A stretch of 64,000 nucleotides of DNA from Rhodospirillales bacterium (GCA_025352565.1 JANXTF010000149.1:31724-95723); one strand, 5' to 3'; shown: positions 15,888-25,444, counted from the stretch's first letter. The notes: generated from the sequence alone by a model not told the origin. Translations and numbers: made by a program.

Positions 15888-16920
15888 CCCGCTTGAGCAC
15901 GGCGCGCGGGCTGATGCGCGTGCGCGGGATGCGTCGGGTTTGGAAAAGCACCATGAAGTTGGTCGAGACCGTGTCTCGGCTGGCACCCGTCACCGGGCTG
16001 AAGCTGGCCCGCAAGCCGGCGCCGAAGCGCGTCGCCGCACGGCCACAAGCCGGCTTTTCGACAGTAGAAGCCTTCGGCAGCAACCCGGGCGCGCTGGCGA
16101 TGCATGTCTACCTGCCGCGACGGCTGAAGCCCCTCGCGCCGCTCGTGGTGGTGCTGCATGGCTGCGGCGAGCAGGCGCGCGATTTCGCAAAAGATACCGG
16201 CTGGATGGCGATGGCCGACAGGCTCGGCCTTGTGCTCGTGCTTCCCGAGCAGTCGGCCGCGAATAATCACGGGCGCTGCTTCAGCTGGTACCGTCCGGGC
16301 GACATCGCGCGGGGCTCGGGCGAGGTTCTGTCGATCCGGCAGATGGTGGCGACCGCGCGGCGCCTCGCGGGCAATGGCGGAAGGCGCGTGTTCGTGGTCG
16401 GCCTTTCGGCCGGTGGCTCGATGGCGGCGGCCTGCCTTGCGGCCTATCCGGAGGTGTTCACCGCCGGCGCCGTGGTGGCCGGGCTGCCGGTCGCCGCAGC
16501 CAGCAATCTGGCCTCGGCAATGGGGCGAATGGCGCATGCGGGCTCGGACCTCGGACCTGAGCACTGGGCGGCGATGGCGCGCGCCTCGGCGCCCGCGCAT
16601 ACCGGGAAATACCCGCGGCTGTCCGTGTGGCAGGGCGACGCGGACCGCACGGTCGATCCGGCCAATGCGGGGAATCTCGTCGCGCAGTGGCGCGGTCTCG
16701 CGGCGCTGGGCGCCGAACCGAGGGTGGACGAAACCCGCGACGGCCCGCGGCACCGCGCCTGCGCGGTGCTGCGGGGCAGGTGTTTGTGGAGGAATGGACG
16801 ATTCCGGGCATGGCGCATGGCTACCCGGTCAAGGCCGGGGTGTTTGCCGATCGCTTCGTGCTGGCAGTGGGCATCGACGCGACCGCGGCGATCGCGCGGT
16901 TCTGGGGGCTGGCGGCCTGA
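15884..16920 (+). pseudogene. PHB-depolymerase-family esterase with a frameshift
   Basis: Starts with ATGA overlap on maiA. The first about 292 codons encode a PHB-depolymerase-type esterase: VVVLHGCGEQARDFA, GLSAGGSMAA (nucleophile) and WQGDADRTVDPANA (Asp). Near 16757-16765 the reading frame changes. The proper C-terminus, GQVFVEEWTIPGMAHGYPV with the catalytic His, lies in another frame and ends at 16920. One missing G in GCCTG-CGCGG would account for it. The upstream frame runs on to 17992 as nonsense. Either a recent inactivating deletion or a sequencing error; if uncorrected the protein lacks its catalytic His. Confidence 0.8.
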
Positions 16921-16963
16921 AGGCGCGGCTCGCATTGACGGGGGTTACCGTCCCGCAAATCCG

Positions 16964-17956
16964 TCAGTTGGCGAGAATATGGGCATCCTCGGGTGCGAAG
17001 CCCGCGACCACGCGATCTCCGAGGGCGACGGGGTGGGCGTGGAACTCGGCCTCGCTGAGCAGCACGCTATGCGCGGCGCCGTCGTCGTCGCGGAGCGCGA
17101 GGCGGACGAAGGGACCATGATATTCGACGGCGGTGATCCGGCCTGGCAGGCGGCGCGGCAGGTTCGCGGGCGGCATCAGGCGCATGCGGTCGCTGCGGAT
17201 GGCAATGCGGTTCGCACCGTCCTGCAGCACCACATGGCCGCCCAGGAAGCGGGCGACGAAGGTGGTGGCGGGGCGCTCGAACACCTCGCGCGGGCTGCCG
17301 GTTTGCAGGATGCGGCCGCGCTCCATCACCACGACGAGGTCAGCCAGCGCCATCGCCTCGTCCTGCGCGTGCGTCACGTGGATGAAGGTGATGCCGATTT
17401 CGCGTTGCAGCCGCTTCAGCTCCTCGCGCATCTGGCCGCGCAGGAAGGGGTCGAGCGCCGAAAGCGGCTCGTCGAGCAGCAGCACACTTGGGTTGGTGAT
17501 CAGCGCGCGGGCGAGGGCGATGCGCTGCTGTTGGCCGCCGGAGAGCTGGGCCGGTCGGCGCTCGGCAAGGTCGGCCAATTGCACGCGCTCCAGCATGGCG
17601 CGGGCCTGGGCCCGGCGTTCGGCTTTCCCGATGCCGCGCATCTTGAGGCTGAAGGCGACGTTGTCGAGGCAGGAGAGATGCGGGAACAGGGCGTAGCTCT
17701 GAAACATCATGGCCGTGCCGCGCCTGGAGGGCGGCAGGGCGGTGACGTTCAGGCCGCCGATCAGGATGTCGCCGGCGGTCGGCGTTTCGTGGCCCGCGAT
17801 CATGCGCAGGGTGGACGTCTTGCCGCAGCCGGACGGGCCGATCAGGCAGCAATAGCTGCCGGCGGGGATCGCGAGGTCGATGCCATCGACAGCCGCCATC
17901 AAGCCGAACAGCTTCGATACCGCGACCAGTTCGACGCCCTTGGTCTCAGCCGTCAC
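16964..17956 (-). CDS. ABC transporter ATP-binding protein, PotA-like, orphan
   Basis: 330 residues from a GTG at 17956 (VTAETKGVEL), with AAGGGGG about nine bases upstream. Walker A is GPSGCGKTS (residues 40-48), then LSGGQQQRIALARAL and LLLDEPLSALD, followed by a TOBE-like C-terminal domain. This is the spermidine/putrescine and iron(III) importer class. No permease or binding-protein gene accompanies it. The open frame continues 46 codons upstream, but that part crosses a palindromic repeat and a 39-base dispersed repeat and is not regarded as coding. Its partner must be encoded elsewhere. Confidence 0.85.
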   Translation of the reverse strand: MTAETKGVELVAVSKLFGLMAAVDGIDLAIPAGSYCCLIGPSGCGKTSTLRMIAGHETPTAGDILIGGLNVTALPPSRRGTAMMFQSYALFPHLSCLDNVAFSLKMRGIGKAERRAQARAMLERVQLADLAERRPAQLSGGQQQRIALARALITNPSVLLLDEPLSALDPFLRGQMREELKRLQREIGITFIHVTHAQDEAMALADLVVVMERGRILQTGSPREVFERPATTFVARFLGGHVVLQDGANRIAIRSDRMRLMPPANLPRRLPGRITAVEYHGPFVRLALRDDDGAAHSVLLSEAEFHAHPVALGDRVVAGFAPEDAHILAN

Positions 17957-17991
17957 GGATGGTGGCCCCCTTGGCTGCGCGCGTACCGGTA

Positions 17992-18030
17992 AGGGTTTGA
18001 TGGCAATTAATCGCTTCAAGATTCGCACAG
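17992..18030 (-). repeat. 39-base dispersed repeat, copy 1
   Basis: On the minus strand this reads CTGTGCGAATCTTGAAGCGA and on to AAACCCT. It matches 41845-41883 in 37 of 39 positions, in inverted orientation relative to that copy. The core contains the near-palindrome GCGATTAATTGC. It ends 35 bases upstream of the ABC ATPase GTG. Possibly a regulator-binding site or a small mobile remnant. Confidence 0.8.
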
Positions 18031-18041
18031 CCGTATCATCC

Positions 18042-18121
18042 CGTGATGGTCGGCGGAGGCCGACCATCACGACTTTCCGAGACCCGCCCTGCAAGTCGTG
18101 GAGGGTCCGCCTTCGCGGACC
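18042..18121. repeat. REP-like palindromic doublet
   Basis: Unit A is a perfect hairpin, CGTGATGGTCGGC-GGAG-GCCGACCATCACG (18042-18071). Unit B is GGTCCGC-CTTC-GCGGACC (18104-18121). Between them CACGACTT (18068-18075) is inverted-repeated as AAGTCGTG (18093-18100), so the two units are held head to head like a BIME. It lies in the intergenic region upstream of the ABC ATPase. No associated RAYT transposase is in the window. Confidence 0.75.
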
Positions 18122-18217
18122 ATGACGTGGAGGAGTTCGTAAGCGATTCCAACTGATTCAGTTATTTACCAACCGACACTAAGGGCGGAGCAAGGGATGT
18201 GCCAGCGGTTCGCGAGG

Positions 18218-20242
18218 CTACTCCGTCACCCGTTCGGTATGCCCGGCCAGTTTCGGCAGGAGCGGCAGCAGCACCGGCAGGTCGCGTTCGGCGACGCAGA
18301 CCAGGAAGTGGCGGGCGCTGGCATCGAGTGCCTCGTCCTCGCCGCGCGGCAGACCGTGTTCGTCAAGCGGCAGGGCGGCGAGGCCGAGGTCGCCATAGAC
18401 CTTGAGCAATCCGCGCTCGGCGCGCCACACGGCGGGGTCCAGTCCCTCCTGCAGGGCGAGATCGCGCAGGCGCCACACGGCGCTCACGCGGTCGGTCTCC
18501 ATGCCGGCGGGGTCGCCGAGGCCGAGCAGCACGCGGCCGATGCGGCGGAACGGGATGCCGGCACGTTCGGTTTCGCCCCAGACCACGCCGTCGGCTTCCG
18601 CGGGCGGAATGCCTCCGAACGAGGCATAGCGGAGGCGGGCCTCGGCGTTCCAGGGCAGGAAGCCCACGCGGCTGGGGCGCACCAGGCCCCAGATCGCGAC
18701 CAGCGCCAGGATGACGGTGAGCGCCACCGTGAAGCGCAGCGAGTTGGGCACGTCGCGCGAGAGGATCACCTCCCAGAAGGAATTGTTCGACAGCCAGCGC
18801 ACATGCGGCTCGAATGCCGCGAGCGCCAGGACACAGGCCACCAGTGCGAACAGCGGGACGGCGGTGCCCGTGTCCAGATTGCCGGTGAGCAGCTTGGCGT
18901 GGCGGTAGAAGGCGGAGCGGAACGGGGCGATCAGGACGGCCGCGACCAGAAGCGCCGCCGGCACCCAGGACGGCGCGCCCTGTGCCACGGTGAATGCGGC
19001 ACCCACAAGCAGCAGCACGATGGTGCTGCCCCAGGCCAGCGTGACGCGGCGCGACATGGCGACCGCCAGCACGATCAGCGCGGCGCCGATCAACGACGGG
19101 ATGAACTGGCCGGCGGAATTGGCGACCTCGGCGAAATCGGGGTCGATCCAGGAGAAATCGGGCCGGTTGTCGAGCGCGCCCAGAATCAGCAGCAGGGCGC
19201 CGCACAGGGCCACGGCTCCGGTGGCGGCCGCAATGGCGAAATCGGGCTCGCTCCAGCGCCAACCGGCCGGGCGGGCGGGAGCCTGCTTGTCGCCGCGTTT
19301 CACCAAGGAACGCCCGCGCAGCAGGATCTCGTTGCCGGCGAACAGCCCCCCGGCGATGAACAACGGGATGATATAATAGTATAACCGGAACACGACGATC
19401 GCGCCGATGGTCTGCTCGGGCGCCAGATACGGCTCCATGCCGAGCAGCATGGCGGTGTCGAACACGCCGATGCCGCCTGGCAGGTTGGCGGCCAAGCCCG
19501 CGCTGTAGGACGCCACATAGACGCCCAGGAAGCGCAGATAGGTGAGGCCGGGAGCCTGCGGCAACAACGCATGGAAGATGGCCGCCGTGACCGCGACATC
19601 GAGCGTGGCCAGCAGCACCTGGACGATGGCCATGCGCCAGCCGGGCAGCTCGATGATGTTCCCGCGGATCTTGATGACGCCGAAGATGCGGGACAGCACG
19701 ATGTAGGCGAGCACTATCGCCCAGAGCAGCGCGCCGACGCCGTAGAGTGCCACCAGCGGCAGCTTGGCGCCGAAGAACGGGATGGCGGTAGGCTCGAAGA
19801 ACAGGATGATGCCGCCGAGCACCATGCCGCCGAGGCCGAAGGTGAGGCTGCAGAACGCCACGACCTTGCCGATCTGCAAAGGCGTCAGGCCCCAATGGGC
19901 GTAGAGGCGGTAGCGGACGGCGGCGCCCGACACGGCGGCGAAGCCGAGGTTGTGGGACAGGGCGTAGGCGCAGAACGAGGCGAAGGCCACGCGGCGATAG
20001 CTGACCGGCTTGCCGGCGTAGTAGGTGCCGAGCCGGTCGTAGAAGGTCAGGATGCCGTAGGACAGGATGGTCCAGCCGAACGCGATGATCAGCGCGCGCT
20101 GCGGGATTGCCGAGAGCGCCAGTTTGATGTCGGCGATCTTGAGGCTGCGGAACTCCTTCTGGACGACGTAGACTGCGCCGACCAGCAGCGCCACGCCCAG
20201 CAAAGCGGGCAGATGACGCACGTATTTTTTGAACCCTCCCAT
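18218..20242 (-). CDS. MprF-like flippase with truncated synthase domain
   Basis: 674 residues. The first about 520 form a polytopic flippase domain like MprF: FCAYALSHNLGFAAVSG, LTFGLGGMVLGG, LGVYVASYSAGLAANLPGG and FDTAMLLGMEPYL. The soluble tail retains the beginning of a DUF2156 (GNAT-like) domain, LGLGDPAG and LLKVYGDLGLAALPLDE, but ends after about 150 residues instead of about 300. It therefore lacks most of the aminoacyl-phosphatidylglycerol synthase. It lies nine bases downstream of lysS in the same direction. MprF uses lysyl-tRNA, so the pairing is meaningful even though the transferase half looks lost. Confidence 0.82.
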   Translation of the reverse strand: MGGFKKYVRHLPALLGVALLVGAVYVVQKEFRSLKIADIKLALSAIPQRALIIAFGWTILSYGILTFYDRLGTYYAGKPVSYRRVAFASFCAYALSHNLGFAAVSGAAVRYRLYAHWGLTPLQIGKVVAFCSLTFGLGGMVLGGIILFFEPTAIPFFGAKLPLVALYGVGALLWAIVLAYIVLSRIFGVIKIRGNIIELPGWRMAIVQVLLATLDVAVTAAIFHALLPQAPGLTYLRFLGVYVASYSAGLAANLPGGIGVFDTAMLLGMEPYLAPEQTIGAIVVFRLYYYIIPLFIAGGLFAGNEILLRGRSLVKRGDKQAPARPAGWRWSEPDFAIAAATGAVALCGALLLILGALDNRPDFSWIDPDFAEVANSAGQFIPSLIGAALIVLAVAMSRRVTLAWGSTIVLLLVGAAFTVAQGAPSWVPAALLVAAVLIAPFRSAFYRHAKLLTGNLDTGTAVPLFALVACVLALAAFEPHVRWLSNNSFWEVILSRDVPNSLRFTVALTVILALVAIWGLVRPSRVGFLPWNAEARLRYASFGGIPPAEADGVVWGETERAGIPFRRIGRVLLGLGDPAGMETDRVSAVWRLRDLALQEGLDPAVWRAERGLLKVYGDLGLAALPLDEHGLPRGEDEALDASARHFLVCVAERDLPVLLPLLPKLAGHTERVTE

Positions 20243-20251
20243 CGTGCGGCT

Positions 20252-21844
20252 TCAGCTCTCCGTTCGCGCGAGCGCGGTTTCAATCAGGCCGATCGTTTCG
20301 GCCACTCCGTAGAGCGCCGCGAAGGGCCCGAAGCGGGGGCCGTCGGGTTGGCCGAGCAATACCTGATAGAGGCAGGCGAACCAGGCCCGCAACTCGGGGA
20401 ACGGGTGCCGCTTGCCGATGTCGTACAGCAGGGTCTGGATCTCGTCCGCCGAGGCGCCTTGCGGCAGGGCGCGGAGCGAGGCGGCGAGGTCCATCAGCGC
20501 CGCGCGCTCGACCAGGTCCGGCGCGCGGAATTGCTTGGCGGGGCGGATGAAGTCTCCGTAATAGGCGACCGCGTGGTCGGCCAGGCGGGCCAGCAGCGGC
20601 ATCTCCTCGGGCGAGGCCTCCGGAATGTAGCGGCGGATGAAGCCCCACAGGATTTCGGCGCGGTCGGCGTTCACCACGCTGGCGAGGTTCAGCAGCATGG
20701 CGAACGAGATCGGGCTGCTGGCCGATTGCGGCACCTCGGCGGCGTGGATGTGCCAGGCCGGGTTGTCCTGCCGCTCGATCGCGGATTGGACGGGAGCCTT
20801 TGCGGCGTTGGCGAGGTATTCGTCCACCGCGCGCGGAATGGCGTCGAAATACAGGCGCTTGGCCCGCTGCGGCTGGTTGAACATGAACTGCGACAGACTC
20901 TCGGGCGGGGCGTAGCGCAGCCACTCGTCCACCGAGAGGCCGTTGCCGCGGCTCTTGCTGATCTTTTGCGCCTGTTCGTCGAGGAACAACTCATAGGTGA
21001 ACCCCTCGGGCGGCGTGGCGCCGAGGATGCGGCAGATTTTGCCCGAGAGGCGGACGCTGTCGATCAGGTCCTTGCCGGACATCTCGTAGTCGATGCCGAG
21101 CGCGAACCAGCGCATCGCCCAGTCCGCCTTCCATTGCAGCTTGCAGGCGCCGCCCGTGACGGGGCTTTCGATCAGGGCGCCGCCATCGGGATCGCGCCAC
21201 GAGACTGTGCCGGCGGCGAGATCGCGCGCCACGATCGGCACCTGCATGACGATGCCGGTGCTGGGGTGGATCGGCAGGATCGGCGAATAGGTGGCGCGGC
21301 GGTCCGGCCCGAGGGTGGGCAGCACGACGGCGAGGATCGGGTCGAACAGTTCCAGCACGCGCAGCAGCGCCGGATCGAACCGGCCGGTGGCGTAGTATTC
21401 GGTGGCGGAGGCGAATTCGTAATCAAAGCCGAAATTGTCGAGGAAGGCCCGCAGGCGGGCGTTGTTGTGTTCGCCGAAGCTCGCATGGGTGCCGAACGGG
21501 TCGGGGATGCGGGTGAGCGGCCGGCCGAGATGCCGGGCCAGCATCTCCTTGTTCGGCACGTTGTCCGGAACCTTGCGCAGGCCGTCCATGTCGTCGCTGA
21601 AGGCGATCAGGCGGGAGGGCAGGCCGGTGAGGGCCGTGTAGGCGTGGCGCACCCAGGATGTTCGCGCTACCTCGCCGAACGTGCCGATATGGGGCAGGCC
21701 GGAGGGGCCGTAGCCGGTCTCGAACAGCGCCTCGGATTTGCCGGACGCGGCCAGCCGCGCGACGACCTTCCGCGCTTCCTCGAAGGGCCAGGAACGGGGG
21801 GTCGCCGCCGTCGGCGGGGCATCGTTGCGAAGTGTTGCGGACAT
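20252..21844 (-). CDS. lysS: Class I lysyl-tRNA synthetase
   Basis: 530 residues from the ATG at 21844 (MSATLRND). This is the archaeal-type class I LysRS (LysK) common in alphaproteobacteria. The HIGH-like motif is [12 protein letters not shown] and the KMSKS motif is KISKSRGN. The domain [20 protein letters not shown] is typical of the family, and the length is standard. The open frame extends far upstream (to 23854), but that part is antisense to the helicase gene and non-coding. Divergent from the helicase, 62 bases apart. First gene of a two-gene unit with the MprF-like flippase. Confidence 0.95.
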   Translation of the reverse strand: MSATLRNDAPPTAATPRSWPFEEARKVVARLAASGKSEALFETGYGPSGLPHIGTFGEVARTSWVRHAYTALTGLPSRLIAFSDDMDGLRKVPDNVPNKEMLARHLGRPLTRIPDPFGTHASFGEHNNARLRAFLDNFGFDYEFASATEYYATGRFDPALLRVLELFDPILAVVLPTLGPDRRATYSPILPIHPSTGIVMQVPIVARDLAAGTVSWRDPDGGALIESPVTGGACKLQWKADWAMRWFALGIDYEMSGKDLIDSVRLSGKICRILGATPPEGFTYELFLDEQAQKISKSRGNGLSVDEWLRYAPPESLSQFMFNQPQRAKRLYFDAIPRAVDEYLANAAKAPVQSAIERQDNPAWHIHAAEVPQSASSPISFAMLLNLASVVNADRAEILWGFIRRYIPEASPEEMPLLARLADHAVAYYGDFIRPAKQFRAPDLVERAALMDLAASLRALPQGASADEIQTLLYDIGKRHPFPELRAWFACLYQVLLGQPDGPRFGPFAALYGVAETIGLIETALARTES

Positions 21845-21871
21845 TGCGCGACGGTAGGCAGGGGGGGTGCC

Positions 21872-21899
21872 TTGGTCAATCCGGCCACCTCCGTATAGT
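21872..21899 (+). promoter_or_regulatory. Promoter of the helicase gene, likely leaderless
   Basis: TTGGTC (21872-21877) and TATAGT (21894-21899) are separated by 16 bases. Only seven bases lie between the minus-10 box and the ATG at 21907, placing the expected start of transcription at or next to the A of the ATG. There is no Shine-Dalgarno sequence in GATACGG. Confidence 0.65.
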
Positions 21900-21906
21900 G
21901 ATACGG

Positions 21907-24771
21907 ATGAGTTTTTCAGCAACCCCGGCCCCCTCCTTCGGAGTCGGCCGAGTCCTGATGTTGCCGGACGCGCCTGCGTTGGTCGCGGGGGTCGGCCGGG
22001 CCGTGATTCTGACGGTCGATGGCGAGATGCTGGATGTGCCGACAACGCATGTGGCCGCCGCGTTGCGCGGCATGCCGCCGCCCCTGCTGGTCCATGCTCC
22101 GGCCACGTTGCGGCGGCTGGGCGCGCGGGCGTGGCCGTCGCTCGATCTGCTGGAGCTGTTCGCGTTCGTGCTGCCCGCCCGCACATTGGCGCCGACGCCG
22201 CGCGGGTTGGCGCTGGCGCTCGACATGGACCCGCCGCACGGGGCCGAGGCGGCGGCGTCCGCGTTGTCCGGCATGGCGCAGGCGCTGCTGGCGCGGCTGG
22301 CCGCCGGGCGCGACCTGCCGTCGAACCGCGAGGCGGCGCGGCTGGCCGCCCGGATGGGACAGGCGGGCTGGGGTTGGGCGCCGTTCGTGGCGGCGGCTTT
22401 GGGTGATCCCGCCGCGATGCCGTCGATCGAGGGGATGCGGGTGTGGAAGCGTCTGCCCGAATGGGAGGAGCAGGCGCCGCCTCCGCCGCCATCGGCGCAT
22501 CCCGTGCCGCCTGCCGAGGCGCGGGCGCGGCTCGCCGCAATTCTGGGTCCGGGGGCGGAGCAGCGGCCGGGGCAGTCGGACTACGCCGCCGCCGCCGCCG
22601 CCGCCTTCGCGCCCCGCGAGCAGCGCGGCGACCCGCATCTGGTGCTGGCGGAAGCGGGCACCGGCACCGGCAAGACGCTGGGCTACATCGCGCCGGCCAG
22701 CCTGTGGGCGGAGCGCAACAAGGGCGCGGTGTGGATCTCCACCTATACGCGCCATCTGCAACGCCAGATCGAGGCGGAATTGTCCCGGCTGTTCCCGGAC
22801 CCCGTCGAGCGCCGGCGTCGGGTGGTGATCCGCAAGGGGCGGGAGAACTATCTTTGCCTGCTGAATTTCGAGGATGCGGTGAACGCCTCGCAATCGGGGC
22901 TGGCCGCCACCACGATCCCGCTCGGCCTGATCGCGCGCTGGACGGCGGCGACGGCGGACGGGGATTTGCAGGGCGGCGACCTGCCGGGATGGTTCGCGGA
23001 GTTGTTCGGGCAGGCGACCCTGTCCGCGCTGGCCGACCGGCGCGGCGAATGCATCCATGCCGGCTGCCCGCATTGGAAGAAATGCTTCGTGGAGCACACG
23101 ATCCGCCGCGCGCAGGGGGCGGACCTGGTGGTGGCGAACCACGCGCTGGTGATGGCGCAGGCGGCGTGGGGCGGCATCGACGATGCCCGCGTGCCGGTGC
23201 GCTATGTGTTCGACGAGGGGCATCACGTGTTCGACGCCGCCGACAGCGCGTTCGCCGCCGAGCTTTCGGGGGTGGAGACGGCGGAATTGCGCCGCTGGCT
23301 GCTGGGGGCGGAAGGGGGGCGTTCGCGCGCGCGGGGATTGCGGGCGCGGGTGGCGGAGTTGGTGGCGGGCCACGCCCATCTGGAGGCGCCGTTGGATGCG
23401 GTGTTGCAGGCGGCCCGCGCCTTGCCTTCGGTGGGCTGGTCGGGACGGCTGTCGGCCGACATGGCGGAACTGCGCCGCGTGGGGCTCGAGGGTGCGGAGC
23501 CGGGGCGGGCCAACCCGACCGAGAACTTCCTGCGCCTCGCGCGGCGGCAGGTGCTGGCGCGCACCGAGGGCGGCGATGACTCGGCGGCGCGCGGCAATGT
23601 GGAGTGCGACCTGTATCCGGTGGCGCCCGAATTGCCGGATGCGGCGCGCGACCTCGCCCGCGCGCTGAGCCGGCTGGAGGCGCCGCTGAGGACGCTGATC
23701 GAGCGGCTGGCGGCGCGGCTGGAGGACGAGGCGGAGGAGTTGGACGCGGCCACCCGCAACCGCATCGAGGCGGCGTGCCGGTCGCTGAAGCGCCGGGCGC
23801 TGGACCCGGTGCGGGCGTGGCAGGCGATGCTGGCGGCGGTGGCGGCGGTGCCACCCGAGATCGGTCAGCGGCCGGACCACATCCAGTTTCTGCGGCTGGA
23901 GCGGCGCGCCGAGGAGGGGCGGGTGCGCGACCTCGATGTCGGGCTGCACCGGCATTGGCTCGACCCCACCGTGCCGTTCATCGCCACCTTGGCGCAGCCG
24001 GCGCAGGGACTGCTGGTGACCTCGGCCACCTTGCGCGACGCGGGCGAACGGGATGCGGAACTCGCCTGGGCCACCGCCGAGACGCGGGTGGGGGCGGCGC
24101 ATCTGCCGTCGCCCGCGCATCGCGTGGCCGTGGCGAGCCCGTTCGACTACGCGGCGCAGACGCGGGCCTTCGTGATCTCGGACGTGAACGCGCGCGACAT
24201 CGCCGCGCTGGCGGCGGCCTACCGCACCCTGTTCCTGGCGAGCGGCGGCGGCGGGTTGGGGCTGTTCACCGCGATCAGCCGGCTGCGCGCGGTCCATGCC
24301 CGCATCGCGCCCGCGCTGGAGGCCGCCGGCATCCCGCTGCTGGCGCAGCATGTGGACGCGATGGGCAACGCGACGCTGGTGGACGTGTTCCGCACCGAGG
24401 AGGAGAGTTGTCTGCTGGGCACCGACGCGATGCGCGACGGCGTGGACGTGCCGGGCCGGGCGCTGCGGCTGGTGGTGTTCGAGCGCGTGCCCTGGACCCG
24501 GCCGGATATTCTGCACCGCGAGCGCCGCGTGCATCTGTCGGCCGGCGACCCGACCGGCTTCGACGACCGCGCGGTGCGGATGCGCCTGCGCCAGGCGTTC
24601 GGCCGGCTGATCCGCGCGGGGACGGACCGGGGCGTGTTCGTGTTGCTGGACCGGCAGACTCCCACGCGGCTGCTGTCGGCGTTCCCAGAGGGGGTGGAGG
24701 TGCGCCGCGTGGGGCTGGCGGAGGCGGCGCGGGAGATCGCGGGGTTTCTAAACGCGGAGCAGATTGCGTAA
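21907..24771 (+). CDS. DinG-type ATP-dependent DNA helicase
   Basis: 954 residues, superfamily 2 XPD/DinG group. Walker A is EAGTGTGKT (from Glu249) and the DEAH-like box is DEGHH (Asp436). Four cysteines fit the XPD-type FeS cluster: Cys317 in YLCLLN, then Cys382, Cys387 and Cys393 in [13 protein letters not shown]. Helicase motif VI appears as [18 protein letters not shown]. An alanine-rich N-terminal region of about 230 residues precedes the motor, longer than in E. coli DinG (716 total), as is common in alphaproteobacteria. 5'-3' helicase for damage or R-loop processing by family knowledge. No SD precedes the start. Confidence 0.9.
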   Translation: MSFSATPAPSFGVGRVLMLPDAPALVAGVGRAVILTVDGEMLDVPTTHVAAALRGMPPPLLVHAPATLRRLGARAWPSLDLLELFAFVLPARTLAPTPRGLALALDMDPPHGAEAAASALSGMAQALLARLAAGRDLPSNREAARLAARMGQAGWGWAPFVAAALGDPAAMPSIEGMRVWKRLPEWEEQAPPPPPSAHPVPPAEARARLAAILGPGAEQRPGQSDYAAAAAAAFAPREQRGDPHLVLAEAGTGTGKTLGYIAPASLWAERNKGAVWISTYTRHLQRQIEAELSRLFPDPVERRRRVVIRKGRENYLCLLNFEDAVNASQSGLAATTIPLGLIARWTAATADGDLQGGDLPGWFAELFGQATLSALADRRGECIHAGCPHWKKCFVEHTIRRAQGADLVVANHALVMAQAAWGGIDDARVPVRYVFDEGHHVFDAADSAFAAELSGVETAELRRWLLGAEGGRSRARGLRARVAELVAGHAHLEAPLDAVLQAARALPSVGWSGRLSADMAELRRVGLEGAEPGRANPTENFLRLARRQVLARTEGGDDSAARGNVECDLYPVAPELPDAARDLARALSRLEAPLRTLIERLAARLEDEAEELDAATRNRIEAACRSLKRRALDPVRAWQAMLAAVAAVPPEIGQRPDHIQFLRLERRAEEGRVRDLDVGLHRHWLDPTVPFIATLAQPAQGLLVTSATLRDAGERDAELAWATAETRVGAAHLPSPAHRVAVASPFDYAAQTRAFVISDVNARDIAALAAAYRTLFLASGGGGLGLFTAISRLRAVHARIAPALEAAGIPLLAQHVDAMGNATLVDVFRTEEESCLLGTDAMRDGVDVPGRALRLVVFERVPWTRPDILHRERRVHLSAGDPTGFDDRAVRMRLRQAFGRLIRAGTDRGVFVLLDRQTPTRLLSAFPEGVEVRRVGLAEAAREIAGFLNAEQIA

Positions 24772-24813
24772 GTGTAGTGCGTGCGCGTAGTTTGCCTCGT
24801 CAGGAGGATGCCC

Positions 24814-25059
24814 ATGGGTGTGCCGATTTCAATACGGCTTGACGAGCAGATTCGCGGCGAACTCGAGTCCGAGGCGCAAACGCGGGGGATCGGTCTCGCC
24901 ACTCTGCTGCGCGAAATCGCGACGCAGGCCGCGCTGGACCTGCGCTTCGCACGGATGCGGGAGGCGAGCGCCCGGGTGGGCGGGCATATTGCCAGCAACG
25001 CCGAGGCGAAGGAGTTCTCCGACTTTTGGGGAACCCCTGGATGCGGCCTCGGCGAGTAA
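24814..25059 (+). CDS. Antitoxin-like ribbon-helix-helix protein
   Basis: 81 residues from the ATG at 24814; AGGAGG (24802-24807) is at ideal spacing for it, while an ATG at 24808 directly abuts the SD. The start VPISIRLDEQIRGELESEAQ and RGIGLATLLREIATQAA fits a ribbon-helix-helix DNA-binding fold. The C-terminal half (EFSDFWGT) would wrap the toxin. It precedes a MazF/PemK-like gene by four bases, the standard antitoxin-first order. Such modules autoregulate through the antitoxin. Family name is not certain, since RHH proteins are short and divergent. Confidence 0.72.
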   Translation: MGVPISIRLDEQIRGELESEAQTRGIGLATLLREIATQAALDLRFARMREASARVGGHIASNAEAKEFSDFWGTPGCGLGE

Positions 25060-25063
25060 CGCC

Positions 25064-25444
25064 ATGACTCGTTTTGGACCAGGTGAGATCGTGCTCGTCG
25101 ACTGGCGCCGCGATGGGCGGTTGGGCGAGCCGAACAAACTCCGCCCCGCCATCGTCGTCGAAAACAGCCGTGCCTTCTCCGATGGGCACGCGACCGCGAT
25201 CCTCGTGCCGCTGTCCGGCGATGCGCTTATGGTCATTCCTGGCTTGGCACTGGCGATCGAGCCGGAAACGGAAAACGGGTGCACAAAGCGGTGCTGGGCG
25301 CTGTCGTACCTGGTCACGACGCTTTCGAAGACGCGCTTGCGGGGGACGCATTCTCGCATCACACCCGACCAGCTTCAGACGGTTCGCAATCAGGTCGTGG
25401 TTGCTGTCGGTGCCGCTCCCTGCCCGGCGACCCAATCGGCATGA
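25064..25444 (+). CDS. MazF/PemK-family toxin
   Basis: 126 residues. FGPGEIVLVDWRRDGRLGEP and LRPAIVVENSRAF are the conserved beta-barrel core of PemK/MazF endoribonucleases, followed by ATAILVPLSG and a C-terminal ITPDQLQTVRNQVVVAVG helix and strand. These toxins cleave mRNA at short recognition sequences when the antitoxin is degraded. It starts four bases after the antitoxin stop and its own stop overlaps the next gene by ATGA, which is unusual because the next gene is a metabolic deacetylase. Two cysteines near residue 80 are not expected to be catalytic. Confidence 0.78.
   Translation: MTRFGPGEIVLVDWRRDGRLGEPNKLRPAIVVENSRAFSDGHATAILVPLSGDALMVIPGLALAIEPETENGCTKRCWALSYLVTTLSKTRLRGTHSRITPDQLQTVRNQVVVAVGAAPCPATQSA

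Noticed and set aside
15884..17992. 736-codon esterase extending to 17992
   Set aside because: After about 16760 the frame is antisense to the ABC ATPase gene. The true C-terminus is in another frame ending at 16920.
19571..21898. 775-codon plus-strand frame antisense to lysS and the flippase gene
   Set aside because: Composition is His/Gln/Arg/Gly-rich without any motif; the opposite strand encodes two clear proteins.
20252..23854. 1200-codon open frame on the minus strand
   Set aside because: Only the part up to 21844 is lysS. The rest is low-complexity Pro/Arg/Ala sequence antisense to the helicase gene, an effect of high GC.
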